Of a DNA stretch of 64,000 nucleotides, positions 36,210-45,251 are shown piece after piece; the stretch's first letter is position 1; each line of letters begins with the position of its first letter. The notes beneath the pieces are model-generated. The model ran no database searches. It was not told the DNA's origin and worked only from the letters and a program-made list of their open reading frames with translations. Origin of the DNA: a bacterium (GTDB lineage: Bacteria > Cyanobacteriota > Vampirovibrionia > Gastranaerophilales > Gastranaerophilaceae); NCBI GenBank assembly GCA_017542305.1, contig JAFXXK010000016.1:52114-116113 (forward strand). The letters are read 5' to 3'. Both the position numbers and the translations under genes were made by a program.

Positions 36210-36238
36210 ATTATAACACATTTGAATTAAAAATGTAA
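36210..36238 (-). promoter_or_regulatory. Promoter for the 31-residue gene
   Basis: On the minus strand, TTACAT (36233-36238), a 17-base spacer and a perfect TATAAT (36210-36215), 51 bases before the ATG. Confidence 0.55.
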
Positions 36239-36327
36239 CCCCCCTTAATAATTAATTTTCGATAATTAGTTTAAAATTTTCATATAGATTAATTTGTTGG
36301 ATGTATAATGTAGAAATGAGGAAACAA

Positions 36328-36633
36328 ATGAAAGAAAAATTAAGGGTATTGTTTGAAAATCTGTGCTGCTCATATTGTAAAAACGGATTTAATGAAGAAT
36401 CCATAGAAATAAAAAGGCAGGAAAGCGGTTTGTTAGTAGCTAACCTTGTATGTAAACATTGCGGAAAAAGTTTTGGTGTTTCTTTTATCGGTTTATCAAA
36501 TCTTGAAGTTAAATCAACTCCGGTTGAAGTTCAGGACGGACCTGAACCGATAAGCTACGATGATGTTATTGACGCTCATGAATTTATTAAAGATTTGGAT
36601 GAACATTGGCAGGATCATTTACCTAAAAATTAA
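36328..36633 (+). CDS. Small zinc-ribbon protein upstream of clpC
   Basis: 101 residues from ATG 36328, chosen because GAGG lies six bases upstream. Two CxxC pairs form a zinc ribbon, NLCCSYCKNGF near residue 13 and LVCKHCGKSF near residue 43. The rest is acidic. It sits just before clpC, with only a 99-base gap containing the clpC promoter, so it may or may not be co-transcribed. In Firmicutes a CxxC protein (McsA) accompanies clpC, but this one lacks the UVR domain, so the comparison is weak. Function unknown. Confidence 0.7.
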   Translation: MKEKLRVLFENLCCSYCKNGFNEESIEIKRQESGLLVANLVCKHCGKSFGVSFIGLSNLEVKSTPVEVQDGPEPISYDDVIDAHEFIKDLDEHWQDHLPKN

Positions 36634-36663
36634 AATCCACTATATTAATATCCCTTTACAGTC

Positions 36664-36692
36664 TTGAAGTTTTTTTGTTTTTCGGGTAAAAT
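36664..36692 (+). promoter_or_regulatory. Promoter of clpC
   Basis: TTGAAG (36664-36669), a 17-base spacer and TAAAAT (36687-36692), 40 bases before the ATG. Confidence 0.6.
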
Positions 36693-36732
36693 GTTAAGCA
36701 GAAGAAATAATAAGCAGAGATAGGAGCATAAA

Positions 36733-39243
36733 ATGTTTGAACGTTTTACGGAGAAAGCAATAAAAGTTATAATGCTTGCTCAGGAAGAGGCTCGCAGACT
36801 TGGTCATAATTTCGTTGGTACCGAACAGGTATTGCTCGGACTAATAGGCGAAGGAACAGGGGTTGCGGCAAAAACTCTTAAATCTATGGGGGTAAACCTC
36901 AAAGATGCCCGTGCCGAAGTTGAAAAAATTATCGGCAGAGGTTCAGGCTTTGTTGCGGTAGAAATACCGTTTACCCCGAGAGCAAAAAGAGTTTTGGAGC
37001 TTTCCTGGGATGAAGCAAGACAACTCGGTCATAACTATATAGGAACGGAGCATCTGCTCCTCGGTCTTATAAGAGAAGGTGAAGGTGTTGCAGCACGAGT
37101 TTTGGAAAATCTCGGGGTGGATTTGAACAAAGTTAGAAGTAACGTTGTTAAAATGCTTGGCGAAACAAAACCGTCAAGTTCATCTTCTTCAAGCTCATCA
37201 AGTTCAAGTTCTTCATCAAGTTCAAGTTCTTCTTCAGGCGGAAAACAAAAAACACCGAGCTTGGATGAATTTGGCAGAGATTTGACACTTGCTGCGCAGG
37301 AGTTAAGATTAGACCCCGTTGTTGGTCGTGATAAAGAAATTGAACGTGTTATACAAATCCTTGCAAGACGTACAAAAAACAACCCGGTACTTATCGGTGA
37401 ACCTGGTGTAGGTAAAACTGCCGTAGCGGAAGGTCTTGCTATCAGAATAGTTAATGCTGAAGTTCCTGATATTTTGGATGGCAAAAAAGTTATTCAGCTT
37501 GATATGGGATTACTTGTTGCAGGTACAAAATACCGTGGCGAATTTGAAGAACGTCTAAAGAAAATTATGGACGAAATTCGTCAGGCAGGAAATATTATTC
37601 TTGTAATCGATGAAATGCATACCCTTATTGGTGCAGGTGCAGCAGAAGGCGCTATCGATGCCGCAAACATCTTAAAACCTGCATTATCAAGAGGTGAAAT
37701 TCAGGTTATCGGTGCTACAACATTGGAAGAATACAGAAAATATGTTGAAAAAGATTCCGCATTAGAAAGACGTTTCCAATCAGTAATCATCGACGAACCT
37801 ACAGAAGAAGAATCCATCGAAATATTACAAGGATTAAAACAAAAATATGAAGATCACCATAAATTGATAATTTCTGATGAAGCCATTACTGCTTCCGTAA
37901 AATTATCTGCAAAATATATTACGGACAGATTTTTACCGGATAAAGCAATCGACGTAATTGATGAGGCTTCTTCAAAAGTTCGTTTGAAAGCTTCTACACT
38001 TTCTCCGGAAGGTAAAGAGCTTGAAATGGAGTTGAGAACTCTTATTAAAGATAAAGAAGATGCTATCAGAAATCAGGAATTTGAAAGAGCATCTCAATTA
38101 AGAGATGATGAGGCTGATTTAAAAGAAAAAATCAGAGAAGTTTCTGAAAAATATAAAGAAGAACACGAAGCAAACAAACCGACGGTAACAGCTGAAAATG
38201 TTGCTGAAGTAATCGGTGCTATGACAGGTATCCCTGTTACAAAATTAACCGAAGGCGAAAGTGAAAGACTTCTAAAATTGGAAGAAACATTACATGCAAG
38301 AGTTATCGGACAAAACGATGCGGTTGTTGCTATTGCAAAAGCAATAAGACGTGCAAGAGTAGGATTAAAGAGTCCTAACAGACCTATCGGAAGCTTTATC
38401 TTCTGCGGTCCTACCGGTGTAGGTAAAACAGAGTTAGCTAAAGCATTGGCAGAAGCTGTATTCGGTTCAGAAGATAATATGATAAGAGTTGATATGTCCG
38501 AATTTATGGAAAAACATTCAACCGCAAAACTTATAGGTTCTCCTCCGGGTTATGTCGGATATGACGACGGCGGTAACTTAACCGAACAAATAAGAAAGAA
38601 ACCATACTCGGTTGTATTGTTTGATGAAATTGAAAAAGCTCATCCTGACGTATTCAACATCATGTTACAGATACTTGATGACGGACGTTTGACTGACTCT
38701 AAAGGGCGTCATATCAATTTCAAAAATACTATTATCATCATGACATCAAACGTTGGTGCAAGCATGATTACGAACACTTCAAAACTCGGCTTCACAACAG
38801 CTGATGATGAATCCAAAGACAAATACGAAAAACTTAAAGATACGGTAACAGAAGAAATGAAGAAGGCATTCAGACCAGAATTCCTGAACCGTATTGATGA
38901 AACAATCGTATTCTCACACTTGTCTAAAGAAGAAATCAGACAGATTGTTGATTTGATGCTTAGAGATTTGTTTAAACGTCTTGATGAAAAAGAATTGACA
39001 GTCGATGTTACTGATGAAGTTAAGGATCATCTCGCAGAAGCAGGATATTCTGAAGCTTATGGTGCAAGACCGTTGAGAAGACTTATTCAGCGCAAGATTG
39101 AAGATATGCTTGCAGAAGAAATTCTCTCCGGCAAATATGCCCCCGGCGATACAATAAGACTTATTCTTGTTGATGATAAAATTGCCTGTGAAAAAGCAGC
39201 AAAGAAAAAATCTAAAGCTAAAGAAGAAGCTGCTGTTGAATAA
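36733..39243 (+). CDS. clpC: ATP-dependent Clp protease ATP-binding subunit ClpC
   Basis: 836 residues, Hsp100 unfoldase that feeds ClpP. Two N-terminal repeats ([18 protein letters not shown]; the second near residue 78) are followed by an unusual linker of 21 consecutive serines at about residues 144-164, then D1 (Walker A GEPGVGKT near 221), a middle domain with a UVR motif ([17 protein letters not shown] near 440), and D2 (GPTGVGKT near 560). Normal ClpC linkers are short and mixed. The serines use TCA, AGT, TCT and AGC, so the protein, not a simple DNA slip, is being kept. Single gene with its own promoter. Confidence 0.95.
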   Translation: MFERFTEKAIKVIMLAQEEARRLGHNFVGTEQVLLGLIGEGTGVAAKTLKSMGVNLKDARAEVEKIIGRGSGFVAVEIPFTPRAKRVLELSWDEARQLGHNYIGTEHLLLGLIREGEGVAARVLENLGVDLNKVRSNVVKMLGETKPSSSSSSSSSSSSSSSSSSSSSGGKQKTPSLDEFGRDLTLAAQELRLDPVVGRDKEIERVIQILARRTKNNPVLIGEPGVGKTAVAEGLAIRIVNAEVPDILDGKKVIQLDMGLLVAGTKYRGEFEERLKKIMDEIRQAGNIILVIDEMHTLIGAGAAEGAIDAANILKPALSRGEIQVIGATTLEEYRKYVEKDSALERRFQSVIIDEPTEEESIEILQGLKQKYEDHHKLIISDEAITASVKLSAKYITDRFLPDKAIDVIDEASSKVRLKASTLSPEGKELEMELRTLIKDKEDAIRNQEFERASQLRDDEADLKEKIREVSEKYKEEHEANKPTVTAENVAEVIGAMTGIPVTKLTEGESERLLKLEETLHARVIGQNDAVVAIAKAIRRARVGLKSPNRPIGSFIFCGPTGVGKTELAKALAEAVFGSEDNMIRVDMSEFMEKHSTAKLIGSPPGYVGYDDGGNLTEQIRKKPYSVVLFDEIEKAHPDVFNIMLQILDDGRLTDSKGRHINFKNTIIIMTSNVGASMITNTSKLGFTTADDESKDKYEKLKDTVTEEMKKAFRPEFLNRIDETIVFSHLSKEEIRQIVDLMLRDLFKRLDEKELTVDVTDEVKDHLAEAGYSEAYGARPLRRLIQRKIEDMLAEEILSGKYAPGDTIRLILVDDKIACEKAAKKKSKAKEEAAVE

Positions 39244-39261
39244 TAATTTAAAAACTATAAC

Positions 39262-39294
39262 AAAAAATCCCTGAAATTATATCAGGGATTTTTT
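39262..39294. terminator. Bidirectional terminator between clpC and apt
   Basis: AAAAAATCCCTGA and TCAGGGATTTTTT form a 13-bp stem with a 7-base loop between the convergent clpC and apt genes. Confidence 0.85.
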
Positions 39295-39310
39295 ATATGA
39301 AAATTTTTAT

Positions 39311-39844
39311 TTAATATTTCAACATTGAAACAATTTTACAATCATCCGGAAGTTTATTTCTGCCGTTCAAAGCTTCAAGTTCAATTAAAAATCCCATACC
39401 AACGAGCTTTGCACCTGATTTTTTAACGAGCTTAGCTGCTGCTTCGGCAGTACCGCCTGTTGCTAATAAATCGTCAATAATCAAAACATTATCACCGGCA
39501 CCAAATGCATCTTTATGGATTTCAATTTTATCTGTGCCGTATTCAAGCTCATATTCTTGAGATAAGGTTTCAGCCGGCAATTTATTAGGTTTTCTGACAG
39601 GAACAAAACCACAACCTAACTTGTATGCCATAGGCATCCCAAAAATAAATCCACGGCTTTCAATACCTGCAATATAATCAATTTTTTCATCTTTAAATGC
39701 GTCGCATAAATAATCTATTATAATTTGCAATGTCTCAGCATCCTTAATTGCAGTTGTTATATCTCTGAACATAATACCCGGCTTCGGGAAGTCCGCAATT
39801 GATCTTATTTTCCCTTTTACCATATCTTCTAATGTTATTGTCAT
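39311..39844 (-). CDS. apt: Adenine phosphoribosyltransferase
   Basis: 177 residues from ATG 39844 (GGAGA upstream; the longer frame starts at TTG). Converts adenine and PRPP to AMP for purine salvage. The PRPP loop is VLIIDDLLATGGTA near residue 116, the flexible-loop and hood segments (IESRGFIFGMPMAY, VPVRKPNKLP) are intact, and FPKPGIMFRDIT near residue 20 is the family opening. Ends just after the bidirectional terminator; the processive GT2 gene lies 17 bases upstream on the same strand. Confidence 0.96.
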   Translation of the reverse strand: MTITLEDMVKGKIRSIADFPKPGIMFRDITTAIKDAETLQIIIDYLCDAFKDEKIDYIAGIESRGFIFGMPMAYKLGCGFVPVRKPNKLPAETLSQEYELEYGTDKIEIHKDAFGAGDNVLIIDDLLATGGTAEAAAKLVKKSGAKLVGMGFLIELEALNGRNKLPDDCKIVSMLKY

Positions 39845-39861
39845 CTTTCTCTCCAATCTTT

Positions 39862-41217
39862 TTATACTTCAGCTGTACTTTTTTCTTTTTCTTGTTCCCT
39901 TTTTATATTTTCTTCTTCTTCCAAAATCAGTCCATGAGCAGTTTTACCCCACTTCATATCCTTTTTCAAGAATAAAATTTTAAAGCATATAAACAATTCC
40001 AAAGGAAACCACAATATTAATAGATAGATACTCGTTACGACAGCTTCCTTGAACGCCTGCCAACGACTGTAATTATCATAACGTCTAAGTGCATATCTTG
40101 CAATTGTAAAAAATCCAAACCCTATAATACAACTGATAAATATTGATGAATACAGCATATGGGTCGGCGCATCTTTAGCAAGGATTTTAAAACCTCTTAT
40201 TACAAATTCCATAACACACCAAACAGGCATAATAAATTCAGAGATGTAAGCCATCATATCTACACTTGCCCTTAAAGACATATCTTTAGAGGTCAATGCC
40301 GCACCGGAATATTCAAGGTATCTTCTGATAGTTCCTTCCAGCCATCTTCTGCGCTGTCTGAATAACGGCATGACATATATAATAGCTTCTTCATATACGA
40401 CAGCATCCAGACAAAATCTTACGTCCCAGCCCTTTATGTGTAATCTGGTGGACATATCCAAATCATCCGTAATAGTATAATTATTCCATCCGCCAATATC
40501 TTCCAAAGCCTGACGTTTTATTAATTCACCGTTACCGCGGAGTTCAACCGCACCTTTAACCGAATCGCGGCTCAACTGACAATGAACATCAATACTGTAT
40601 TCGTTGCTCTGACAACGCGTAAGCCAGTTATAATCCCTGTTTCTTATAACTTTTCTTGCCTGAACAGCACCTACATCCTTCGGTTCAAGCTGAGGTACCA
40701 ATTTATCCAAAAAATCAGGGTCAACAGTTGCATCAGCATCGAAAACAAGGACAGCTTCACCTTTTGCAAGCTTAAATGCATCATTCAATACTGCGGATTT
40801 ACCCGGAAATGCATCTTTATCTCTTATAAGTGCCGTAACTTTATCATATTTTTTCTCTAAATCTTTTATTACGGAAGCGGTATTATCAGAACTCCTGTCG
40901 TCAATTACTATAACTTCAAAGTTACCGTATGTCATTGCAAGAATATTTTCAACAGTAGCGCCTATGACACCTTCTTCGTTATGAGCAGGAATCATTACCG
41001 TTACAAAAGGTTTATAATCTTCATTTACTACTTGGGGATATTTTTTTAATATACGCTTTTTAATCTGATACGCAAGGGTTGAAAAGAACGCATACACAGA
41101 CATCAATAAACAAAGAAATGCAAGTCCCCATACCGTATTAAAATAGCTTTGGAATATGTAAATGAATACACCCAAACCAATGAATATTATAAAAAGTATT
41201 ATTCTTTCTTTCATCAA
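39862..41217 (-). CDS. Processive family-2 glycosyltransferase, membrane-bound
   Basis: 451 residues with two N-terminal helices, a GT2 catalytic domain and about four C-terminal helices, the layout of polysaccharide synthases such as IcaA/PgaC or BcsA. The catalytic signature has the early Asp in VIVIDDRSSDN near residue 104, the Asp-x-Asp FDADATVD near residue 158, the TDDLDMS near 250 and RQRRRWLEG near 289 (the QxxRW motif). It would make and perhaps extrude a beta-linked glycan. Its immediate neighbour apt is not functionally linked. Confidence 0.88.
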   Translation of the reverse strand: MMKERIILFIIFIGLGVFIYIFQSYFNTVWGLAFLCLLMSVYAFFSTLAYQIKKRILKKYPQVVNEDYKPFVTVMIPAHNEEGVIGATVENILAMTYGNFEVIVIDDRSSDNTASVIKDLEKKYDKVTALIRDKDAFPGKSAVLNDAFKLAKGEAVLVFDADATVDPDFLDKLVPQLEPKDVGAVQARKVIRNRDYNWLTRCQSNEYSIDVHCQLSRDSVKGAVELRGNGELIKRQALEDIGGWNNYTITDDLDMSTRLHIKGWDVRFCLDAVVYEEAIIYVMPLFRQRRRWLEGTIRRYLEYSGAALTSKDMSLRASVDMMAYISEFIMPVWCVMEFVIRGFKILAKDAPTHMLYSSIFISCIIGFGFFTIARYALRRYDNYSRWQAFKEAVVTSIYLLILWFPLELFICFKILFLKKDMKWGKTAHGLILEEEENIKREQEKEKSTAEV

Positions 41218-41475
41218 ATATCCCTAAAGCTGACACTTCCAATAATATTTTACCAAAAAACCTCAGAAATGTCAGAAATTTTAAGTTTTTGTATCATTTA
41301 TAAGAAATAGAGGATACTAAAACGTTAAGTTCATTACAGCCTTCACGGGCAAATAAGATATTTTAATCGTACATATACCCCTATATAAATTATTCACTTA
41401 ATAATTTTTAGATTATCTTTTTATACTACCATTTTGTCTAATGAAAAATTCTCTAAATAAAGACAAAATACATAT

Positions 41476-41868
41476 ATGACAGATTTTAATTGGTATACAG
41501 AACTGAATCAACCGTTTTTAAGCCCTCCGACCTGGGTGTTTTCACCGGTTTGGCTGATTCTATATATTATGATAGCCTCTTCGTTAATCATATATTTGGC
41601 AAAAAAGTACGACGAAAGCAAAGTAAACGGTTATATATGGTTTTTCGCACAAATTATCCTTAACTTATTATGGAGTCCTGCATTTTTTATACTAAAAAAC
41701 TTATGGTTTTCTTTTTCTATAGTAGTACTCCTGGATATAGCAGTTTATTTTACGATAAAAAACTTTTTTAAAGTATCAAAATTCGCTGCATATTTGCTTA
41801 TCCCGTACTTTTTATGGATATTATTTGCGACATACTTAAATTTTGGACTGATAGCTTTAAACTACTAA
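41476..41868 (+). CDS. TspO/MBR-family membrane protein, short N-terminus
   Basis: 130 residues. Conserved pieces of TspO are in order: WYTELNQPFLSPPTWVFSPV near residue 6 with the aromatic and Pro pattern, LNLLWSPAFF near residue 65, and the terminal FLWILFATYLNFGL. Family members are about 155 residues with five helices; here the first helix before the WY motif is absent, and an in-frame stop closely upstream shows it was not missed. TspO binds porphyrins and other ligands and has a loosely defined role in stress and photosynthesis control. Convergent with the TPR gene, with no gap between the stops. Confidence 0.8.
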   Translation: MTDFNWYTELNQPFLSPPTWVFSPVWLILYIMIASSLIIYLAKKYDESKVNGYIWFFAQIILNLLWSPAFFILKNLWFSFSIVVLLDIAVYFTIKNFFKVSKFAAYLLIPYFLWILFATYLNFGLIALNY

Positions 41869-43122
41869 TTACCAATAACCGAAGAAATACGGATTTCTGA
41901 GATAAAAGAAATCGTCCATATACATCCGCTCAAAATATGTCTGCTGAAAAAATTGCTGCTGCCGTTGAAGCTCCTGAATTTCCCTGACTTTTTCTTCATA
42001 CGCCTGCCTGTATTCTTCCATCAACTGTGCAGTTAATTTTTCCTGCTCACGATTTACATAGTCGAAACACCTTTTTAAATCTTCCCCTTTAAAACTTGCG
42101 ATACAGGAATTGGTTGATTGGAAAAACTGCTCCTGTCTGCTGCTTAATTCCAAAGGTCTGATTATGGAAGCTATTTCATTACTTATCTTGTACCATTCGG
42201 GTTTTTCAACAAATCCTGTAAGTTTTGCTGCAGCATCATCTATCTTTTTCTGCTCGATTTTTGCTATTAGAGAGTCTGCTAATAATAACGAAGTTTCATC
42301 ACTGTTGGTTATTGCCAAATCTTTTGCCCGATTCAGCATAATCATCTTTGCCTGTTCATCTTTTGAAGATACCTGTACAAGTCTTAAATAATTGTTGGCA
42401 CTCGGACGGTTTTTTACAAGAAATTCCGCACATCTTTCGGCATTACTGACTTCACCGAGATAATAGTAATCGTCATATAATATTTCCTGTGCCGGAGCAT
42501 AATTTACTGACGTTGGCGGGATTTTCTCCGCAAAGCTTTTACTTAATTCATACTTATTCATATGGGAATAAATATCACTCAGCGCAAACCACAAATTTTC
42601 TTCCGACGGATTATGTTTATCGGGCATGTTAGCCAAATATGTCAAAGCTGTTGAATAATTTTTGTTCAGATAAAACAGCATACCCAATTTATAAGATACA
42701 ATATCGTCGTTTAAAATTCTGTCAGTTGAATTTATACGTTTTATGCTGATCATTTCGTTCAGAGCAGAACGATAATCCTGTTTTTGAACATAATAGTTAT
42801 AATACTTAATATGAGTCGGCAAAAAATCGGCATCTTCTTTAATTGCTTTTTGAAAGTTTCCTTCAGATAAAGCTTTTTCAATCTTCTTCGCCTTTTTATA
42901 GGACTCCTTTACAGAACCAATTAACCGTTTTTCTTCCGTATCGGATAAACGTCTGAATTTTGCGGTAATATTTGTCGCATCAATATCATAAAACTGAACA
43001 TAATTAGGCGCATGAACCGATACAAAACCGTTTTTATTTAATGCGGAATTATATACATCGGCCTGACAAACACCAACTGACAGAAATAATATCAAAATTG
43101 CAAGAAAAAAAATCTTTTTCAT
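41869..43122 (-). CDS. Secreted TPR-like protein with Gln-rich tail
   Basis: About 417 residues from ATG 43122, chosen because MKKIFFLAILILFLSV begins a good signal peptide (cut after CQA, residue 21) and the longer frame lacks a signal. The middle has several helix pairs of TPR type with repeated Tyr and Ala spacing. The C-terminal 60 residues contain a Gln/Glu-rich coiled coil (REIQELQRQQQFFQQTYF) and end YFFGYW. It is likely periplasmic or outer-membrane-associated. No specific partner is named by context. Confidence 0.75.
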   Translation of the reverse strand: MKKIFFLAILILFLSVGVCQADVYNSALNKNGFVSVHAPNYVQFYDIDATNITAKFRRLSDTEEKRLIGSVKESYKKAKKIEKALSEGNFQKAIKEDADFLPTHIKYYNYYVQKQDYRSALNEMISIKRINSTDRILNDDIVSYKLGMLFYLNKNYSTALTYLANMPDKHNPSEENLWFALSDIYSHMNKYELSKSFAEKIPPTSVNYAPAQEILYDDYYYLGEVSNAERCAEFLVKNRPSANNYLRLVQVSSKDEQAKMIMLNRAKDLAITNSDETSLLLADSLIAKIEQKKIDDAAAKLTGFVEKPEWYKISNEIASIIRPLELSSRQEQFFQSTNSCIASFKGEDLKRCFDYVNREQEKLTAQLMEEYRQAYEEKVREIQELQRQQQFFQQTYFERMYMDDFFYLRNPYFFGYW

Positions 43123-43179
43123 ATTACACCTTTTTATAAAGGTATTGTTTATTAAACAGTACAATCTGTCAAGCTAAAA

Positions 43180-45195
43180 CTATTCTTTTTCTTTAAGAAC
43201 ACTTCCGTAATGACTCAATTTCTTTAAGAGCGGATTCATTCTTTTATACAGATCAAGTTTATAATCGGAAACAAGAGTCTGGTTAATGCTGCCATCTTCA
43301 TTGGTTGCATGTTCTCTTGTGAACTGAACCACTGATTTATCAATCTTTGCCTGTACAGCCATTTTCAAAATTTCCGGCATATTAAGAGCAGTAGGATAAT
43401 CACTTTCAAGATTTTTATAATATTCATCCTGATAGTTATCATTTAGTCTTAATTTCCAGTTCTTGTATGATTTTGTACCTTTTTCGTTATATCTTGCTTC
43501 AATACCAAAGAAATCGGTGAACGGAATTTGGACTCTGTCACCTGTAACAAATAATTCGGCGAATTTGGCTTTTACTCTTTCAACAGGATTGTTCAGTAAT
43601 TTTTGTTTGAAATGTTCTCTTTCATCAAGTCTTTCCGGATCCTGATTCAGATATCCTGCGAGATAATCAACATGCCATGCCGAATCCCCGTTATCCCAGC
43701 TGTTTCTCAGCCAATCATGTTTAATATAGCTGATAGCGGATTCTTCATCGTGCGAACCCATTAAAGCCCAATTACGGCGTGGAGCTAATTCTCCTCTTGA
43801 CCAATATAACTGAGTCATTCCGGGTATATGCAACTGATTAAAATATATATTTCGGAATGTATCTGTCTGATTACCTAAATCTTCCCATACAGCTTTTTCC
43901 GGAGTAATATTGTGAGCTTCCAATACCGGTAAAACTATCTTTTCCAAAACTTTTTGATAATTATGTTCGGGGTCTAAATCCCAAAGGTTTGAAATATTAC
44001 CGCCCCTAAAACCATCCGCAAGTCTGTCATGAACAATTACCACACTGTTTTTATCATATACATACGGATCTACAAGACCTATAGCATGGTCTATTCTTAT
44101 ATTTTCGCAGTATTCAAGTGCAGATTCAAGCTTGTCCTTTAAAAATTTCCCGGCAGGTCCGAGTGTTCCGTCACTATTGAATAATTTTTTAGGGTCAATA
44201 ACGGGAATATCCCATAATTGAGGTCCGTATTTTCCGCCATCTGGACAACCTAATCTCCATCCTTTTAAAAATGCATCAGGATACATCCATTCTTCACTTC
44301 TATCATTGCCGACAAGGTTATCATTTATATATTCAAAACCGATGGAATCTCTGAAATCCTTATTTTCTTTCATTTGTTTATTGATAAGGAACTGTCCGAA
44401 TACATAACTGTTTATATCATCAGCAGATCTTTCCATAATTTGACGATATCTGCTTATCGCCTGCGGAATTCTGTCCCTCATCATTTCAGGTAAATTTCTG
44501 TCAATTTCGCTTTCCCATACACTTACATCACGAGTACCGTATGTATTGCTCAAAACTTCAAATAACGCAGCCTGAACTGCTTTCTGTCCCTTTTTCGTTT
44601 TGAAATTATTGTATTCGGCTAATAAAGTCATTGCTTTAGGGTCATTTGCTCTAACCTTTGACTTAAAATTATTATACGAAGTTTTTATTATCCTGTCATA
44701 ACTCTCAAATGAATCAAAGAATCTTGAATATGTATAAGGCTCTTTTTCTTCGGAATAGTCGACACTAAAGGTCTTTAAATCTTTCTTTGATAAAATATTT
44801 GCATATCTGTCGGTAGTCAACTCGTTAGGATCAATAAACATTCTGTTAAGTGCAAACACGGATGCGGAATATGGAGAAATATCACCCCTTGTAACTTCAC
44901 CCATAGGACCAAGCTGATTTGCGTTAAAACCGTGAAGTTTTTCAAATTTTATAATCTCTTTTGCTTTTTCATTACACGGAGAACCTATACCCAAATCGTT
45001 CTTTGCAACAGGATTGCATGAACCGTGAAGAATCATTGCTACAGACTGAACACCTAAATAATCCAAAGCTGCACCTATAGCATTTTCACTATAGTCTTTT
45101 TCTTCATTAGGTCTTAATCTGCGTTCAAACGACGGGGATGTAAAATACGCATTTTTATTATTATTTGAATATGTATTTATTTTTCCTACCAGCAT
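43180..45195 (-). CDS. malQ: 4-alpha-glucanotransferase (GH77, MalQ-like)
   Basis: 671 residues; transfers alpha-1,4-glucan segments in maltodextrin and glycogen metabolism. The three active-site positions are visible: RIDHAIGLVD near residue 370 (nucleophile Asp), VWEDLG near residue 432 (acid/base Glu) and GSHDEES near residue 477 (transition-state Asp). It is about 170 residues longer than a typical 500-residue MalQ, with inserted regions, and the N-terminus has NAYFTSPSFERR near residue 18, the same style of motif as the unknown proteins. No neighbouring phosphorylase or branching enzyme is in the window. Confidence 0.85.
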   Translation of the reverse strand: MLVGKINTYSNNNKNAYFTSPSFERRLRPNEEKDYSENAIGAALDYLGVQSVAMILHGSCNPVAKNDLGIGSPCNEKAKEIIKFEKLHGFNANQLGPMGEVTRGDISPYSASVFALNRMFIDPNELTTDRYANILSKKDLKTFSVDYSEEKEPYTYSRFFDSFESYDRIIKTSYNNFKSKVRANDPKAMTLLAEYNNFKTKKGQKAVQAALFEVLSNTYGTRDVSVWESEIDRNLPEMMRDRIPQAISRYRQIMERSADDINSYVFGQFLINKQMKENKDFRDSIGFEYINDNLVGNDRSEEWMYPDAFLKGWRLGCPDGGKYGPQLWDIPVIDPKKLFNSDGTLGPAGKFLKDKLESALEYCENIRIDHAIGLVDPYVYDKNSVVIVHDRLADGFRGGNISNLWDLDPEHNYQKVLEKIVLPVLEAHNITPEKAVWEDLGNQTDTFRNIYFNQLHIPGMTQLYWSRGELAPRRNWALMGSHDEESAISYIKHDWLRNSWDNGDSAWHVDYLAGYLNQDPERLDEREHFKQKLLNNPVERVKAKFAELFVTGDRVQIPFTDFFGIEARYNEKGTKSYKNWKLRLNDNYQDEYYKNLESDYPTALNMPEILKMAVQAKIDKSVVQFTREHATNEDGSINQTLVSDYKLDLYKRMNPLLKKLSHYGSVLKEKE

Positions 45196-45251
45196 GGCTA
45201 TACTAAAACCTCTACAAAAAAAATTTTGCTACTGATTTTAACAAATTTTTA

